The translations under genes were made by a program, and so were the position numbers. From Lichina pygmaea (lineage: Eukaryota > Ascomycota > Lichinomycetes > Lichinales > Lichinaceae): a stretch of DNA of 64,000 nucleotides. Every line of letters starts with the position of its first letter. Position 1 is the first letter of the stretch. Positions 11,313 through 21,973 of the stretch are shown here, piece after piece. The notes under the pieces are model-generated. The model made no database searches. It had not been told where the DNA came from and saw nothing but the letters and a program-made list of their open reading frames with translations. The DNA is taken from NCBI GenBank assembly GCA_963422465.1, contig OY730171.1:4608202-4672201 (forward strand), written 5' to 3'.

Positions 11313-11548
11313 TCCCTACCCCACTATGTGTGTGTGGCCAAGCAGAAGAAACTGCAAAACATATCACCTCTTCATGCTCTCTTTATTCAAGACAAAGACA
11401 ACAAGTCTCTTTTAATCCCCAAGACTTCACCACTATTATTTCAAACCCAGAGCTACTACAGAAGTTCTTGTACTGGTTTATGTCTTTGAAAAGACTAAAC
11501 CAGTTTAATCTAGCTTTCAAACTCCACTATTCCCAATCCAATACCTAG
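11313..11548 (+). pseudogene. LINE2 remnant of ORF2 C-terminus
   Basis: Encodes only the last roughly 80 residues of ORF2: the Cys/His motif CVCGQAEETAKH...SC and the tail ending near KLHYSQSNT, matching LINE1 at 9654-9886. No catalytic part is present. The 3' UTR with the conserved GATCTGCATGGCT element follows. Confidence 0.8.
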
Positions 11549-12025
11549 ATTCTCTTCTCTTACCAGAAACTTCAAGATTCCTTTTGTTACATTCCCTAGT
11601 CACACCCTGCCTTCAGTTTTTATCTCTTCAAAAGTTTTCTGAAGGAGTTCACTATTAGCTAGAAGATCTGCATGGCTGTAAAGCTACTACCAGTGTAAGA
11701 ATCAAATAAATAAAATAAATAAAAATAGTGCCCAGTTCGTGAGCACAGTGAGCTCTGCTCACTTTGCTCACTCGGTAAGATCGGTGAGCTCTGCTCACTT
11801 TGCTCACAGTTTATGCACACTGCGGTGAGCTGGGTGAGCTCTGCTCACTTTGCTCACTTTTCATGCACGCTGCGGCAAGCTGGGTGAGCTCTGCTCACTT
11901 TGCTCACTTGCTTGTGCATATGCATGCTGTGGCAAGCACCCCCTGGTTTGTCTCACCGGTCACGTGACTGGTTCCCGTGCCACACTGTCTGGTACTTCCG
12001 TCCAGTATCCTGTCTGCTGCTTTCT

Positions 12026-12045
12026 GTGAGTATATAAAGACTGTG
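12026..12045 (+). promoter_or_regulatory. Antisense TATA box in gypsy D U3
   Basis: GAGTATATAAAGACTGTG lies 20-35 bp inside the LTR edge and reads towards the accessory ORF at 12108. Gypsy B has CTATAAATGAG at the same distance from its LTR edge in the same relative orientation, although the rest of the two U3 regions is unrelated. The same box occurs in the other D LTR near 17952. Confidence 0.5.
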
Positions 12046-12107
12046 TTCCTCCTGGGTCGTAACACTATCCTCCTCTCCATCTTTCATCATCTTGATGAAA
12101 TCTGGTC

Positions 12108-12512
12108 ATGCCTCCAAAGTCATGTGCGACTGTTAGCCGAACTCAGCTTGCTGCTCAAATCTGCAATCAGGGTTTTGTTTCACGTACACCCTGCGACTTT
12201 TGTGTTCTCTGTGGTCATCTGTGCTTCCAGATGCTGGGAGAAGACAATAAGTTGAAATGTGCTGTGTGCACTCAGCATGGAAGGTCTTGTGTCTCTGTGT
12301 CCTGGGAATCTCTGAACATGTCCCGGGACAACCTCTGTGAGGATGTGGCCACTGACAAGGCAACACGTGATGCACTCTTCAAACAACTTGCCACAGTCCA
12401 GGCTTGTCTGTCTCGGAAGCGAAAGGTGTTGGAGGGCGCTGAGGTCTGTGCGAGGCAGAAGCTTCAGTGCTTGGTGAAAGAGATGGAGTCAGATGGCGAG
12501 GATTTGACTTGA
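12108..12512 (+). CDS. Accessory ORF of gypsy D, opposite strand to pol: Zn2Cys6-like plus coiled coil
   Basis: This 134-codon ORF lies between the D chromodomain end and the D 3' LTR, reading opposite to gag-pol. Six cysteines are spaced CX2CX6CX11CX2CX6C (within residues about 29-60), which fits the consensus of fungal Zn(II)2Cys6 clusters. The basic residues usual between the second and third Cys are missing. A heptad-rich helix (residues about 65-125) follows and may dimerise. A TATATAAA box in the adjoining LTR lies about 75 bp upstream of the ATG and faces this ORF. Gypsy B carries a broken homologue in the same place and orientation. Function is unknown; a regulatory role is inference. 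In D it looks whole. Confidence 0.6.
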   Translation: MPPKSCATVSRTQLAAQICNQGFVSRTPCDFCVLCGHLCFQMLGEDNKLKCAVCTQHGRSCVSVSWESLNMSRDNLCEDVATDKATRDALFKQLATVQACLSRKRKVLEGAEVCARQKLQCLVKEMESDGEDLT

Positions 12513-15110
12513 TCAGTCATTGACACATCCCTCCTGCAGGCTGAGCTGTTCAGTCCTGCTCCTGCCAAAACTGTCGCAGAAGAAGCTGGCAGTTTGCGAG
12601 GTTCTTGAGTGGTTCCCAGGTATTTTCCAAGTCTGGGTATCCTTTCCACTTGACAAGGTATTGCTGACTTTTTCTAGCCAGGATCTGTTCAACTTCAAAC
12701 TGTTGTTCTTCTTCAGGTTGATAATGGAATATTTCCTGCAAGGGTGTGCTCTGGTCGGCTGGTTCAATCATCAATATATGAAAGTTTGGATGGACTCTGG
12801 CATCCCTTGGTAGTCGTATCTTGATGTTGACTGGTCCTGTTTTTTCTTTGACTGAAAATGGTCTGACCTTGATGTTGTCAAGTTTCTTTGTCTTTGGTTT
12901 CTTTGTTTTCCAATTTCTTGTGAGGAGGTAGACTTTATCCCCCTTCTTTAGCTGAGGTGCCATTTTCAATTTCTTGTCTATTTGACATTACATTCTTTCT
13001 GAGGTCTCTTGAAGATAGTGCCTCATCATTGTGTGTGTTTGTCGTAGGAGCTTGTCATGTTGGAGTGCTTTCTCCGTGTTTGGTGAAGCTCTGCTTGGCA
13101 TCCCGATGTTCGCATGTTGTCCAAAATTGGCAAAAAATAGTGATTCCTTTGTTGAGTCTGATCTGTGCTGGTTGATTGCCAGCTGTGCCACCGGTAATAA
13201 CTGTACCCAATTGCTGTGGGTCTGGTTGATGTAATGCTGTAAGTAAGTCTCCAGGACTTGGTTTGCTCACTCTGTCTGGCTGTCAGTTCGTGGGTGATAG
13301 GCTGTAGACATTTTGGGTTTTGTTCCCATGGCTGCACTGATTGTCTTCCAGTAGTTGGATGTGAAGAGTTTATCTCTGTCTGTAATGATCATGATCAGAA
13401 CTCTGTGGTCTCTGACCAATCTGTCCAGTAAGAGGTGTCCCAACTGTTCTGCTGTGTGGGTCTCCTTGAATAGTACTGCTATTAGATATTTTGTGAATCT
13501 GTCCACTATCACCATAATCAAGTTGTAGGTGATTCCTGTGACTGGGTCTTTGGACTTGGGTAGCTTTGTGATGAAGTCCATTGACATGTCTTCCCATAGG
13601 CCTCTCAGTATTGTGTTCGGGTGTCCTTCTCCATATGGCTTATGTCTTCCATGTTTGTTTTTCTGGTATAGTAGACACTTGCTGATGTAGTTTGTGACAT
13701 GTTGTCAGAGGTTAATGATATTGTTCCCTGCCTGTTGGATAAGGTCTGTGGTCTTGGAGATTCCTGGGTGACTATGTGCTGGATTATCATGGTAGTTCCT
13801 TATTAGTTCTTCAGTGTCTTCTGCTGTGAGCTTGTTGATCTGTGGTTGAGGCACCAGGTTTCCTTGCTAGTCCTGCTGTAAGATTGTTCCTTGGTGTTCA
13901 TCATCTTCCATGTGGTTTTTTTGTCAGCTTAGTGCATCTGCTCTCCTATTGTCTTGTCCAGGGGTATACAAGATCTTGAACTTGTGTTGCCCTAGGAGTT
14001 CAGCCTATCTGACTTGCTGTCTGTTCAGCTTCTTGGTTGTCGTGAATGCTGTCAGATTCTTGTGGTCTGTGAGAACAGTGAGTTCAGAACTGCTTTCCAC
14101 GTACACTCTCCAGTGTTCAAGTGTGTTGACAACTGCCAGTAGCTCTTTGTTGTGGATATCATAGTTTTGTTCTGCTTGTGTTATTTTTCATGAGTAGTAG
14201 GCAACTGGGTGTCACTTGCTGTCTGCCTGTTGGCATAGACATGCTCCCACTGCCTGATCTGAAGTGTCTGTCTTGATTCATGTCAGTTGGCCTGTCTTGA
14301 AGTTGAGGAGAACTGGTTCCTTGGCGCAAGTGTCCTTGAGCTGTTGGAATACTTTTTGTTGTCTCTCCGTCCACCGGTACTCCATGTCCTTCTTTGTGAG
14401 TTCTGTCAGTGGTGTTGCCATCTGTGAATAGTTCTTTATGAACTGTCAGTTGAAGTTGGCAAATCCTAGGAAGGCTTGTACTTCCTTAACTGATGTCAGT
14501 GTTGGCCATTGCTGAATCACTTTGATTTTCTCAGGGTCAATCTTGATCTCTTCAATTCCTATGATGTATCTGAGGAATTCAACTTCCAGTTTGTTGAACT
14601 TGTATTTCTTCGGGTTGAGCTTAAGCCCTGCCTGTTGTAGGCATCGTAGAACATCCTTCACGTGTTTGGTATGTTCCTGTTGCGTGTTCAAGTAGACAAG
14701 AATGTCATCCAGGTAGGTGATAGCTGTTTGGTCCAGGTGTGCTCTGATGATGTTATTGATCAATGCTTGACATGTTGCTGGTGTGTTCGTGAGTCCAAAT
14801 AGCATCACCAGATACTTGTAGTGTCTGTATCAGGTTCTGAAGGCTGTCTTCCATTCTTCTCCTTCTTTCATGCATATCAGGTTGTATGCTCCTTTCAAGT
14901 CCAGCTTGGTAAAGATTGTAGCTTGGCTGATCCTGTCTTGCAATTTGTTTGTATTTGGCAACAGATATCAGTTCTTGATAGTAATGTCATTGAGTTTCCT
15001 GTAATCCACACAAAGTCAAAGACTTCCATCTTTCTTTGGTGCAAATAGTATCAGGTATCCTGCTGGCGATTGAGATTCTTGAATGAAACTCTTTTTCAGG
15101 TTTTCCTCCA
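12513..15110 (-). pseudogene. pol segment of gypsy D: RT, RNase H, integrase, chromodomain (fossil)
   Basis: Minus-strand translation shows RT with TYLDDILVYL (YxDD-type box, about 14720-14690), RNase H with LLAVVNTLEHWRVYV-like sequence, an integrase zinc region and core (FITKLPKSKD, DRFTKYLIAV and DRDKLFTSNYW blocks, about 13590-13350) and a chromodomain with [17 protein letters not shown] near 12660-12610. The chromodomain places D and B among the chromoviruses. The segment is broken. Confidence 0.85.
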
Positions 15111-15147
15111 GGTACTCATGAAGTACTTAGAGCTCTTTCTCTGATAA

Positions 15148-17388
15148 CTAGTAAATTGGTCCAAATCCTGGCTCTGTCCCTGGTTGCAACTTGATCTCAT
15201 GATCCCAAGGTTGGTGCTTAGGCAACACTGCTGTTGTTGTCTCTTTCTGAAAGAGGTTATCATACTCAGGCCAGTACTCTTCAGAGATCTCCAGAGGGTT
15301 AACAACTTCCTCTCTCTTCATCTCTGACTGTTTGGCCACCTGGTTCTGGGGTGTGCCTGTCAAGGCAGACCTCTTCTCTTGAGAGTTGTCCTTTCTGTCA
15401 GTGAGGTTCCACTGAGGACTTCTTCCCTCATCTGTCCATGTCTTCTGCGGCTGGTAACAGGTCCGAGCTGTGTTGTTAGTGCAGTTCCTAAACATGAGTA
15501 CTCCTGTCTTCCAGTTAACAACTGGGTTGTGCTTCTTTAGCCAAGGCATCCTCAAATAGATATCCTGAGTGGCCAACTCAACAATATTAAGGTGGATCCT
15601 TTCAGCATAGTGTCCGGTAACTATTTCCATTGGCTGCGTCTCATGGCAGACTAGCTCTGTCTGTCTATTTGCCATCGCAAGCTGATAGGGCTGCTGCTTG
15701 CGTCTCCTTCCAGTGCCGAGGGTATTGTAAAGTTGTCTTGAGATGTAGTTTCCGCTGGCTCCAGAGTCAACAAGTGCGTATGTCTGTACTGGCGTGTTGG
15801 CGTGTAGTGACACAGGCAATCGCAGGTGCTTTGCGTTGCTAAGGGGTCATGTTGTTGAGCTCCCGATGTCGCCCCTTGACAAGGGAGTTCAGTCTTTTCC
15901 TGATTGAAGTGTCTTTCCACTGACTGGGCAATAGGTCCAGCCATTCCTATCAGTTCTGAGGAATCTGTTCATGAATTTGTCTTGCTGATGCTTGTCACAT
16001 CCAGGCTTGAGGCAGTACTGCCAATTGTTGATGTAGGAGTTGTGGTTGTTGCCTTGCTGTAGGAACATGAGGTCTTCGTGCCAATCATGTGTGTGCCCAG
16101 GGAATGTGGTGTGTTGGTGTTTGTCCCAAAGATAGATCTCACACGTATCCTTCTCGCAATTGACTCAATGCTTGTGGCAGGTGGCGTGGTAGGGTGAATG
16201 TCCTCCGTACCTTTGTAGTTGTTCGTGGTAGGTGCAGTAGTACTTTGTGTAAAACCTCCACTGTAGTTTGCCGTGCTGTAGATTTCGTGGGTCCATGCTG
16301 TAAGCATAGCTTCCTTGTGGTATTTCTTCTTTGATAGACACGGGTTTGTCTCAGTCCCCATCAGAGGTGGTTAAGGGCTCCTGTCCCTTGTCCTGACCTG
16401 TCTGTTCTGGTAGGTCCTTGCCTCCTGATGTTACCAGTTGGTGGGCTGCTTCCAATGTCTGATTGTAGTTGTCCTATTGTTCAAGGGATAGCTGAGCCTC
16501 TCCTGGTGGGTCCTCTGGCTTGATGACATTCCAGTCTCTGTCAAGTGTATTAAGTTGCTGTCAGTGCACCTTGTTCTTTGAACAACAGTCTTTCGCCATG
16601 TGGCCTAGCTTGCCACAGGCATAGCACTTCAGTGCTTTCCTCTTTTTGTTGTTCCTTCCCTTCGTGAACCTTCCCTTGTGGTGGACTGCATCCAGTTCCA
16701 TGGGTGCATAGCCATATGGGTCATGTGGCGGTGCCTTGTTAGGTGGCTTGTAGTGGTTGCTCACATGCCATGCGGGGTGGCTGTATCCTCTGTCGTGGTG
16801 TTTCTCTATCACTCACTCGAATAGTTTGTCATCAATGTTGATTGCTTGTGTGATGAGTTCATCCAGTGTGTCAACCGCTCATCCGTCAAAGGTGATTTCA
16901 TCCTTCATGTTTTCCTTGAGTCCATGTCAGTACATGACCATCAGGGTGTTGTTGTCCCAGTCAGTCAGTACTGAGTATTGTTTGAACTGCGTGGTGTACT
17001 CTGCGGCTGAGTGTTGTTGTTTGATGTGCTGGATTATTTGTATAGCCACTTTGTCTTTGTTAGATAGTCCAAGGATCCTTTTGATCTTGTCCTTAAATTA
17101 CATCTATTTTGTCATCCATTCTGTTGTGCTGTCGTGGTCTCTGTTTCCTGAGAGATGTTTGTTGATGTAGGGCTTGATCCATCAATAAGTATTACCTCTC
17201 ATGTAAGTGGTTGCAAAGAGGGGCCACTTGTTCTTAGGCAGCTTCATCTCTGGTTGGAATTGAAAGTAGACTTGGAGTTGCATGAGCCAGTCGTCAACCT
17301 TGTTTCTTTCACTGTAGAACAGGTCTGGCTTGGCGACGCTAATCTTTCCATCTGGGAAGTTGGGGTTGGTTGCTCCTGAGGTACTCAT
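15148..17388 (-). pseudogene. gag-protease segment of gypsy D (fossil)
   Basis: Gag begins at 17388, 18 bp from the 5' LTR, with sequence nearly identical to B. A zinc knuckle CYACGKLGHMAKDC lies near 16640-16575, and an aspartic protease LVDSGASGNYISRQL near 15790-15745. The protease part is the longest uninterrupted stretch. The segment as a whole is broken. Confidence 0.85.
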
Positions 17389-17406
17389 CCTTGAGGGTCT
17401 TCAAAG

Positions 17407-17986
17407 TGTTGCAGTCTGTACTGTACTGTCCTATCCGAGTATAGGATTAGGGCAAGAGGTGGAAGGCAGGTTGGTTCTTGCAGGAGAGGAGTGTCAAGGA
17501 GTGCGAAGGGGTTTGGTAGAACATGGTGGTGGTGACACCTGATCAACAGCTTCGTACAAAAGGATTGTATTAAAGTAGATCTAGTTGTCTGGATCACAAC
17601 ATGAGTTGAAGACGATTGTTCCATAGAGAAACTATCGCCAGACTATATAGTGCCCAGTTCATGAGCACAGTGAGCTCTGCTCACTTTGCTCACTTGGTGA
17701 GATCGGTGAGCTCTGCTCACTTTGCTCACAGTGTATGCACACTGCGGCGAGCTGGGTGAGCTCTGCTCACTTTGCTCACTTTTCATACACACTGTGGTGA
17801 GCTGGGTGAGCTCTGCTCACTTTGCTCACTTGCTTGTGCATATGCATGCTGCGGCAAGCACCCCCTGGTTTGTCTCGCCAGTCACGTGACTGGTTCCCGT
17901 GCCACACTGTCTGGTACTTCCGTCCAGTATCCTGTCTGCTGCTTTCTGTGAGTATATAAAGACTGTGTTCCTCCTGGGTCATAACA
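17407..17986 (-). repeat. 5' LTR of gypsy D
   Basis: 580 bp, TGTT...AACA, partner of the interrupted LTR at 9943-12064. It carries the four GTGAGCTCTGCTCAC-type units at about 17669-17832 and the TATATAAA box facing outward near 17952. The target duplication TCACA follows at 17987-17991. Confidence 0.9.
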
Positions 17987-18130
17987 TCACACTCTGCCTT
18001 CAGTTTTTATCTCTTCAAAAGTTTTCTGAAGGAGTTCACTATTAGCTAGAAGATCTGCATGGCTGTAAAGCTACTACCAGTGTAAGCATCAAATAAATAA
18101 AAATAAAATAAATAAAAATCAGAGAAAGAG

Positions 18131-20740
18131 CTCCAAGTACTTTGTGAGTACCTGGAGGAAAACCTGAAAAAGAGTTTCATTCAAGAATCTTAATTGCCAG
18201 CAGGATACCTGATACTATTTGCACCAAAGAAAGACAGAAGTCTTCAACTTTGTGTGGATTACAGGAAACTCAACAACATTACCATCAAGAACTGATATCT
18301 GTTGCCAAATGCAAACAAATTGTGAGACAGGATCATCCAAGCTACAATCTTTACCAAGCTGGACTTGAAAGGAGCATACAACCTGATACACATGAAAGAA
18401 GGAGAAGAATGGAAGACAGCCTTCAGAACCTGATACAGACACTACAAGTATCTGGTTATGCTATTCAGACTCATGAACACACCAGCAACATGTCAAGCAT
18501 TGATCAACAACATCATCAGAGCACACCTGGACCAAACAGCTATTGCCTACCTGGATGACATTCTTGTCTACTTGAACACGCAACAGGAACATACCAAACA
18601 CGTGAAGGATGTTCTACGATACCTACAACAGGTAGGGCTTAAGCTCAACCTAAAGAAATGCAAGTTCAACAAACTGGAAGTTGAATTCCTCAGATATGTC
18701 ATAGGGATTGAAGGGATCAAGATTAACCCTGAGAAAATCAAAGTGATTCAGCAATGGCCAACACCGACATCAGTTAAGAAAGTACAAGCCTTCCTAGGAT
18801 TTGCCAACTTCAACTGACAGTTCATAAAGAACTACTCACAGATAGCAACACCACTGACAGAACTCACGAAGAAGGATGTGGAGTACTGGTGGATGGAGAG
18901 ATAACAAAAAGTATGCCAACAGCTCAAGGACACTTGCACCAAGGAACCAGTTCTCCTCAACTTCAAGACAGGCCAAATGATACAAATCAAGACAGACACT
19001 TCAGATCAAGCAGTGGGAGTATGTCTATGCCAACAGGCAGACAGCAAGTGGCACCCAGTTACCTACTACTCATGAAAAATAACACAAGTGGAACAAAACT
19101 ATAATATCCACGACAAAGAGCTACTGGCAGTCGTCAACACACTCGAACACTGGAGAGTGTACGTGGAAAGTAGTTCTGAACTCACTGTTCTCACAGACCA
19201 CAAGAATCTGACAACATTCATGATAACCAAGAAGCTGAACAGACAGCAAGTCAGATGGGCTGAACTCCTAGGGCAACACAAGTTCAAGATCTTGTACACC
19301 CCTGGACAAGACAATAGGAGAGCAGACACACTAAGCTGACAAAAAGACTACATGGAAGATGATGAACACCAAGGAACAATCTTACAGCAGGACCAGCAAG
19401 GAAACCTGGTGCCTCAACCACAGATCAACAAGCTCACAGCAGAAGACACTGAAGAACTAATAAGGAACTACCACGATAATCCAGCACATGGTCACCCAGG
19501 AATCTCCAAGACCACAGACCTTATCCAACAGGCAGGGAACAATATCATTAACCTCTGACAACATGTCACAAACTACATTAGCAAGTGTCTACTATGCCAG
19601 AAAAACAAACATGGAAGACATAAGCTATATGGAGGAGGACATCTGAACATGATACCAAGAGGCCTGTGGGAAGATGTGTCAATAGACTTTATCACAAAGC
19701 TACCCAAGTCCAAAGACCCAGTCACAGGAATCACCTACGACTTGATTATGGTGATAGTGGACAGATTCACAAAATATCTAATAGTGGTACTATTCAAGGA
19801 GACCCACACAGCAGAACAGCTGGGATACCTCTTACTGGACAGATTGGTCAGAGACCACAGAGTTCTGATCACGATCATTACAGACAGAGACAAACTCTTC
19901 ACATCCAACTACTGGAAGACAATCAGTGTAGCCATGGGAACAAAACCCAAAATGTCTACAGCCTATCACCCACGAACTGACAGCCAGACAGAGCAAGCAA
20001 ACCAAGTCCTGGAGACTTACTTACAGTATTACATCAACCAGACTCACAGCAATTAGGTACAGTTATTACTGGTGGCACAGCTGGCAATCAACCAACACAG
20101 ATCAGACTCAACAAAGGAATTACTATTTTTTGCCAATTTTGGATGACATGCGAACATCAGGATGCCAAGCAGAGCTTCACCAAATGTGGAGAAAGCACTC
20201 CAACATGACAAGCTCCTACAACACACACACACAATGATAAGGCACTACCTTCAAGAGACCTCAGAAAGAATGCAACATCAAATGGACAAGAAATTGAAAA
20301 TGGCACCTCGGCTAAAGAAGGGGGATAAAGTCTACCTCCTCACAAAAAATTGGAAAGTCAAGAAACCAAGAACAAAGAAACTGGACCATGTCAAGGTCAG
20401 ACCATTTTCAGTCAAAGAAAAAACTGGACCAGTCAACGTCAGACTGCGACTACCGAGAGATGCTTGGGTACACCCAAACTTTCACATCTCAATGATCAAA
20501 TTAGCCGACCAGAGCACACCCTTGCAGGAAACATTTCATTACTAACCAGAGGAAGAATAGGAATTCAAGGTCAAACAGATCTTGAAGAGAAAAGGTCAGC
20601 GATACCTTGTCAAGTGGAAAAACTACCCAGACTCGGAAAATACCTGGGAGCCACTCAGGAACCTTGCGAACTGCCAGCTCCTCCTGCAACAGTTCTAGCA
20701 GAAGCAGGACTGAACAGCTTGGCCTGCAGTGCGGACACGT
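18131..20740 (+). pseudogene. pol segment of gypsy B after the LINE1 insertion (fossil)
   Basis: Continuation of gypsy B: RT with IAYLDDILVYL (about 18540-18575), RNase H with DHKNLTTF, an integrase core with FITKLPKSKDPV and DRDKLFTSNYW, and a chromodomain with YLVKWKNYP near 20600-20640. It matches D throughout. It is broken in several places. Confidence 0.85.
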
Positions 20741-20744
20741 CAAT

Positions 20745-21165
20745 AACTGTTGCTGATAAGTCTTCACCATCCACCTCTATTTCAGCAACAAGGCACTGGA
20801 GCTTCTTCTTCACTCAACCCTCAGCACCTTCAAGAACTTTTCACTTTCAGGACACACAAGCCTGCAGCTTGGCAAGCTGCTCAACAAGAGCATCCCGCTT
20901 GGCCTCATTAACAGCCAAATCCTCGCAAAGGTTATCTCGGGTCATGTTCAGTGACTCCCAAGAAAGTGACACACAGGACTTCCCACGACAAGTGCATTCA
21001 GCGCACTTCAACTTATTGTTGTTGTCAGATATTCAGAAGCAGGACTTGTGGTTCAAAACACAGAAGTCACATGGAGCAAGCGACACAAAGTTATGATCAC
21101 AGATCTGGGCTGCCAGTTGTTTTCAGTAAGTAGAGGCACATGATTTTGCAGACATACTCAAGAAT
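20745..21165 (-). pseudogene. Broken homologue of the accessory ORF in gypsy B (fossil)
   Basis: Minus-strand sequence between the B chromodomain and the B 3' LTR is clearly homologous to the plus-strand ORF of D at 12108-12512, including the cysteine-bearing segment and the SWESLN-like block. It lies in the same place and reads opposite to pol. It is not open over its length. Confidence 0.65.
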
Positions 21166-21199
21166 TCATCAGGACGATGAATGAAGGAGAGGAGGGTAG

Positions 21200-21798
21200 T
21201 GTTACAACCCATGGAATGGGAGCCACTCATTTATAGGCAATCAGGCTGCGGGCCAGGCAAGAGGACACCATGGAAGTCAAGTGACCAACCAACAAGAGGT
21301 CACGTGACTGTTGAGACACACGGGAGTCTTGACGCAGGATGCATGAAGCATCAAGACAATCTCACCAGTCTTGACGCAGGATGCATGAAGCATCAAGACA
21401 ATCTCACCAGTCTTGACGCAGGATGCATGAAGCATCAAGACAATCTCACCAGTCTTGACGCAGGGTGCATAACATGGTGGGACTGTCGAGACAATCTCAC
21501 CCGTCTCAACGTCAAGACTGTCAAGACAATCTTGATCGTCTTGACAGGCCAGCACTATATAGTCAGGCGATAGTTCCCTTATGGAACAATCGTCTTCAAC
21601 TCATGTTGTGATCCAGACAACTAGATCTACTTCAATACAATCCTTTTGTACGAAGCCATTGATCAGGTGTCACCACTACCACGTTCCACCAAACCCCTTC
21701 GCACTCCTTGACACTCCTCTCCTGCGAGAACCAACCCGCCTTCCACCTCTCGCCCTAATCCTATACTCGGATAGGACAGTACGGTACGGACCGCAACA
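21200..21798 (+). repeat. 3' LTR of gypsy B
   Basis: 599 bp, TGTT...AACA, matching 4509-5109 and followed by the target duplication GACGA. It contains the three 42-bp units with GTCTTGA...TCAAGAC arms (about 21325-21455). A CTATAAATGAG box lies near the left edge, facing the accessory-ORF remnant. Confidence 0.9.
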
Positions 21799-21973
21799 GA
21801 CGAAAGACAAGGAAGGAAGAAAAAGAGAAAAGAAGAAGAGAAGAAGCTGGGGGAGCAGGAGAAGTTCTTATAGGCAGGGGATACGGCAGAGCAAGCAGGC
21901 AACAGTGCAGATGGGACTTCCCAGCAAGGTGCGTGACTTGTGCCAGATATGCAACTGGACCAGAACCGTGACA
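21799..21973. repeat. Solo-type LTR C, right piece
   Basis: Continues the block begun at 4408 and ends CGTGACA, a near inverse of the TGTGACG start. The ACACT duplication follows at 21974-21978. It is purine-rich at its left side (about 21800-21860). Confidence 0.6.

Larger units (their letters stand above)
10196..11725 (+). mobile_element. LINE2: internally deleted Tad-like LINE in LTR of gypsy D
   Basis: 1,530 bp flanked by the 12-bp duplication TAGTGCCCAGTT (10184-10195 and 11726-11737). It starts GGCCTGC and carries the same 1.1-kb leader as LINE1 to 11312. It then joins directly to the last part of ORF2 (equivalent to LINE1 from about 9653), followed by the 3' UTR and AAATAA-type tail. 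It keeps only the 5' module and the 3' end that a LINE reverse transcriptase would recognise. This is the layout of a non-autonomous, trans-mobilised derivative. Confidence 0.88.
9943..12064 (-). repeat. 3' LTR of gypsy D, interrupted by LINE2
   Basis: TGTT...AACA; about 579 bp once LINE2 (10196-11725) and its duplicated target are set aside, matching the 580-bp LTR at 17407-17986. The U3 part (about 11747-11910) has four units of the palindromic block GTGAGCTCTGCTCAC followed by TTTGCTCAC. A TATATAAA box near 12032 faces rightwards, towards the plus-strand ORF at 12108. Confidence 0.88.
9943..17986 (-). mobile_element. Ty3/gypsy chromovirus D inserted in LINE1 (fossil)
   Basis: A complete-length element with LTRs at 9943-12064 (interrupted by LINE2) and 17407-17986, flanked by the 5-bp duplication TCACA (9938-9942 and 17987-17991). 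On the minus strand it carries gag, protease, RT, RNase H, integrase and chromodomain, closely similar to B. An extra ORF on the plus strand lies between the pol end and the 3' LTR. It is broken, with about ten interruptions. About 13 transitions and no transversions separate the first 250 bp of the two LTRs. Confidence 0.9.
7382..18118 (+). mobile_element. Tad-like LINE1, split by gypsy D
   Basis: The element is bounded by a 12-bp target duplication TCAGAGAAAGAG (7371-7382 and 18119-18130) lying in gypsy B. It starts GGCCTGC (the first G is shared with the duplication) and ends in an A-rich tail of AAATAA type (about 18090-18118). Its own sequence is 7382-9942 and 17987-18118; gypsy D occupies the rest. 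The content is a 1.1-kb GC-rich leader, the 3' half of ORF2 (RT palm to C-terminus) and a 3' UTR homologous to that of LINE3 at 49320-49492. ORF1, the endonuclease and the RT N-terminus are absent, so it is a deletion derivative that was mobilised in trans or decayed after insertion. Confidence 0.85.
4509..21798 (+). mobile_element. Ty3/gypsy chromovirus B, host of nested insertions (fossil)
   Basis: Paired LTRs (4509-5109 and 21200-21798) are flanked by the 5-bp target duplication GACGA (4504-4508 and 21799-21803). Between them, on the plus strand, lie gag with a zinc knuckle, protease, RT, RNase H, integrase and a C-terminal chromodomain. The coding part is split at 7382/18119 by LINE1 and everything inside it. 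The element is broken, with more than a dozen interruptions besides the insertion. Differences between its LTRs are almost all transitions, many at CpG, so LTR divergence would overstate its age. Confidence 0.9.

Noticed and set aside
8498-11313. Splicing as the origin of the LINE1/LINE2 deletions
   Set aside because: The shared left breakpoint suggested a splice donor, but the right junctions are not preceded by AG in the related sequence, so GT-AG splicing does not explain both.
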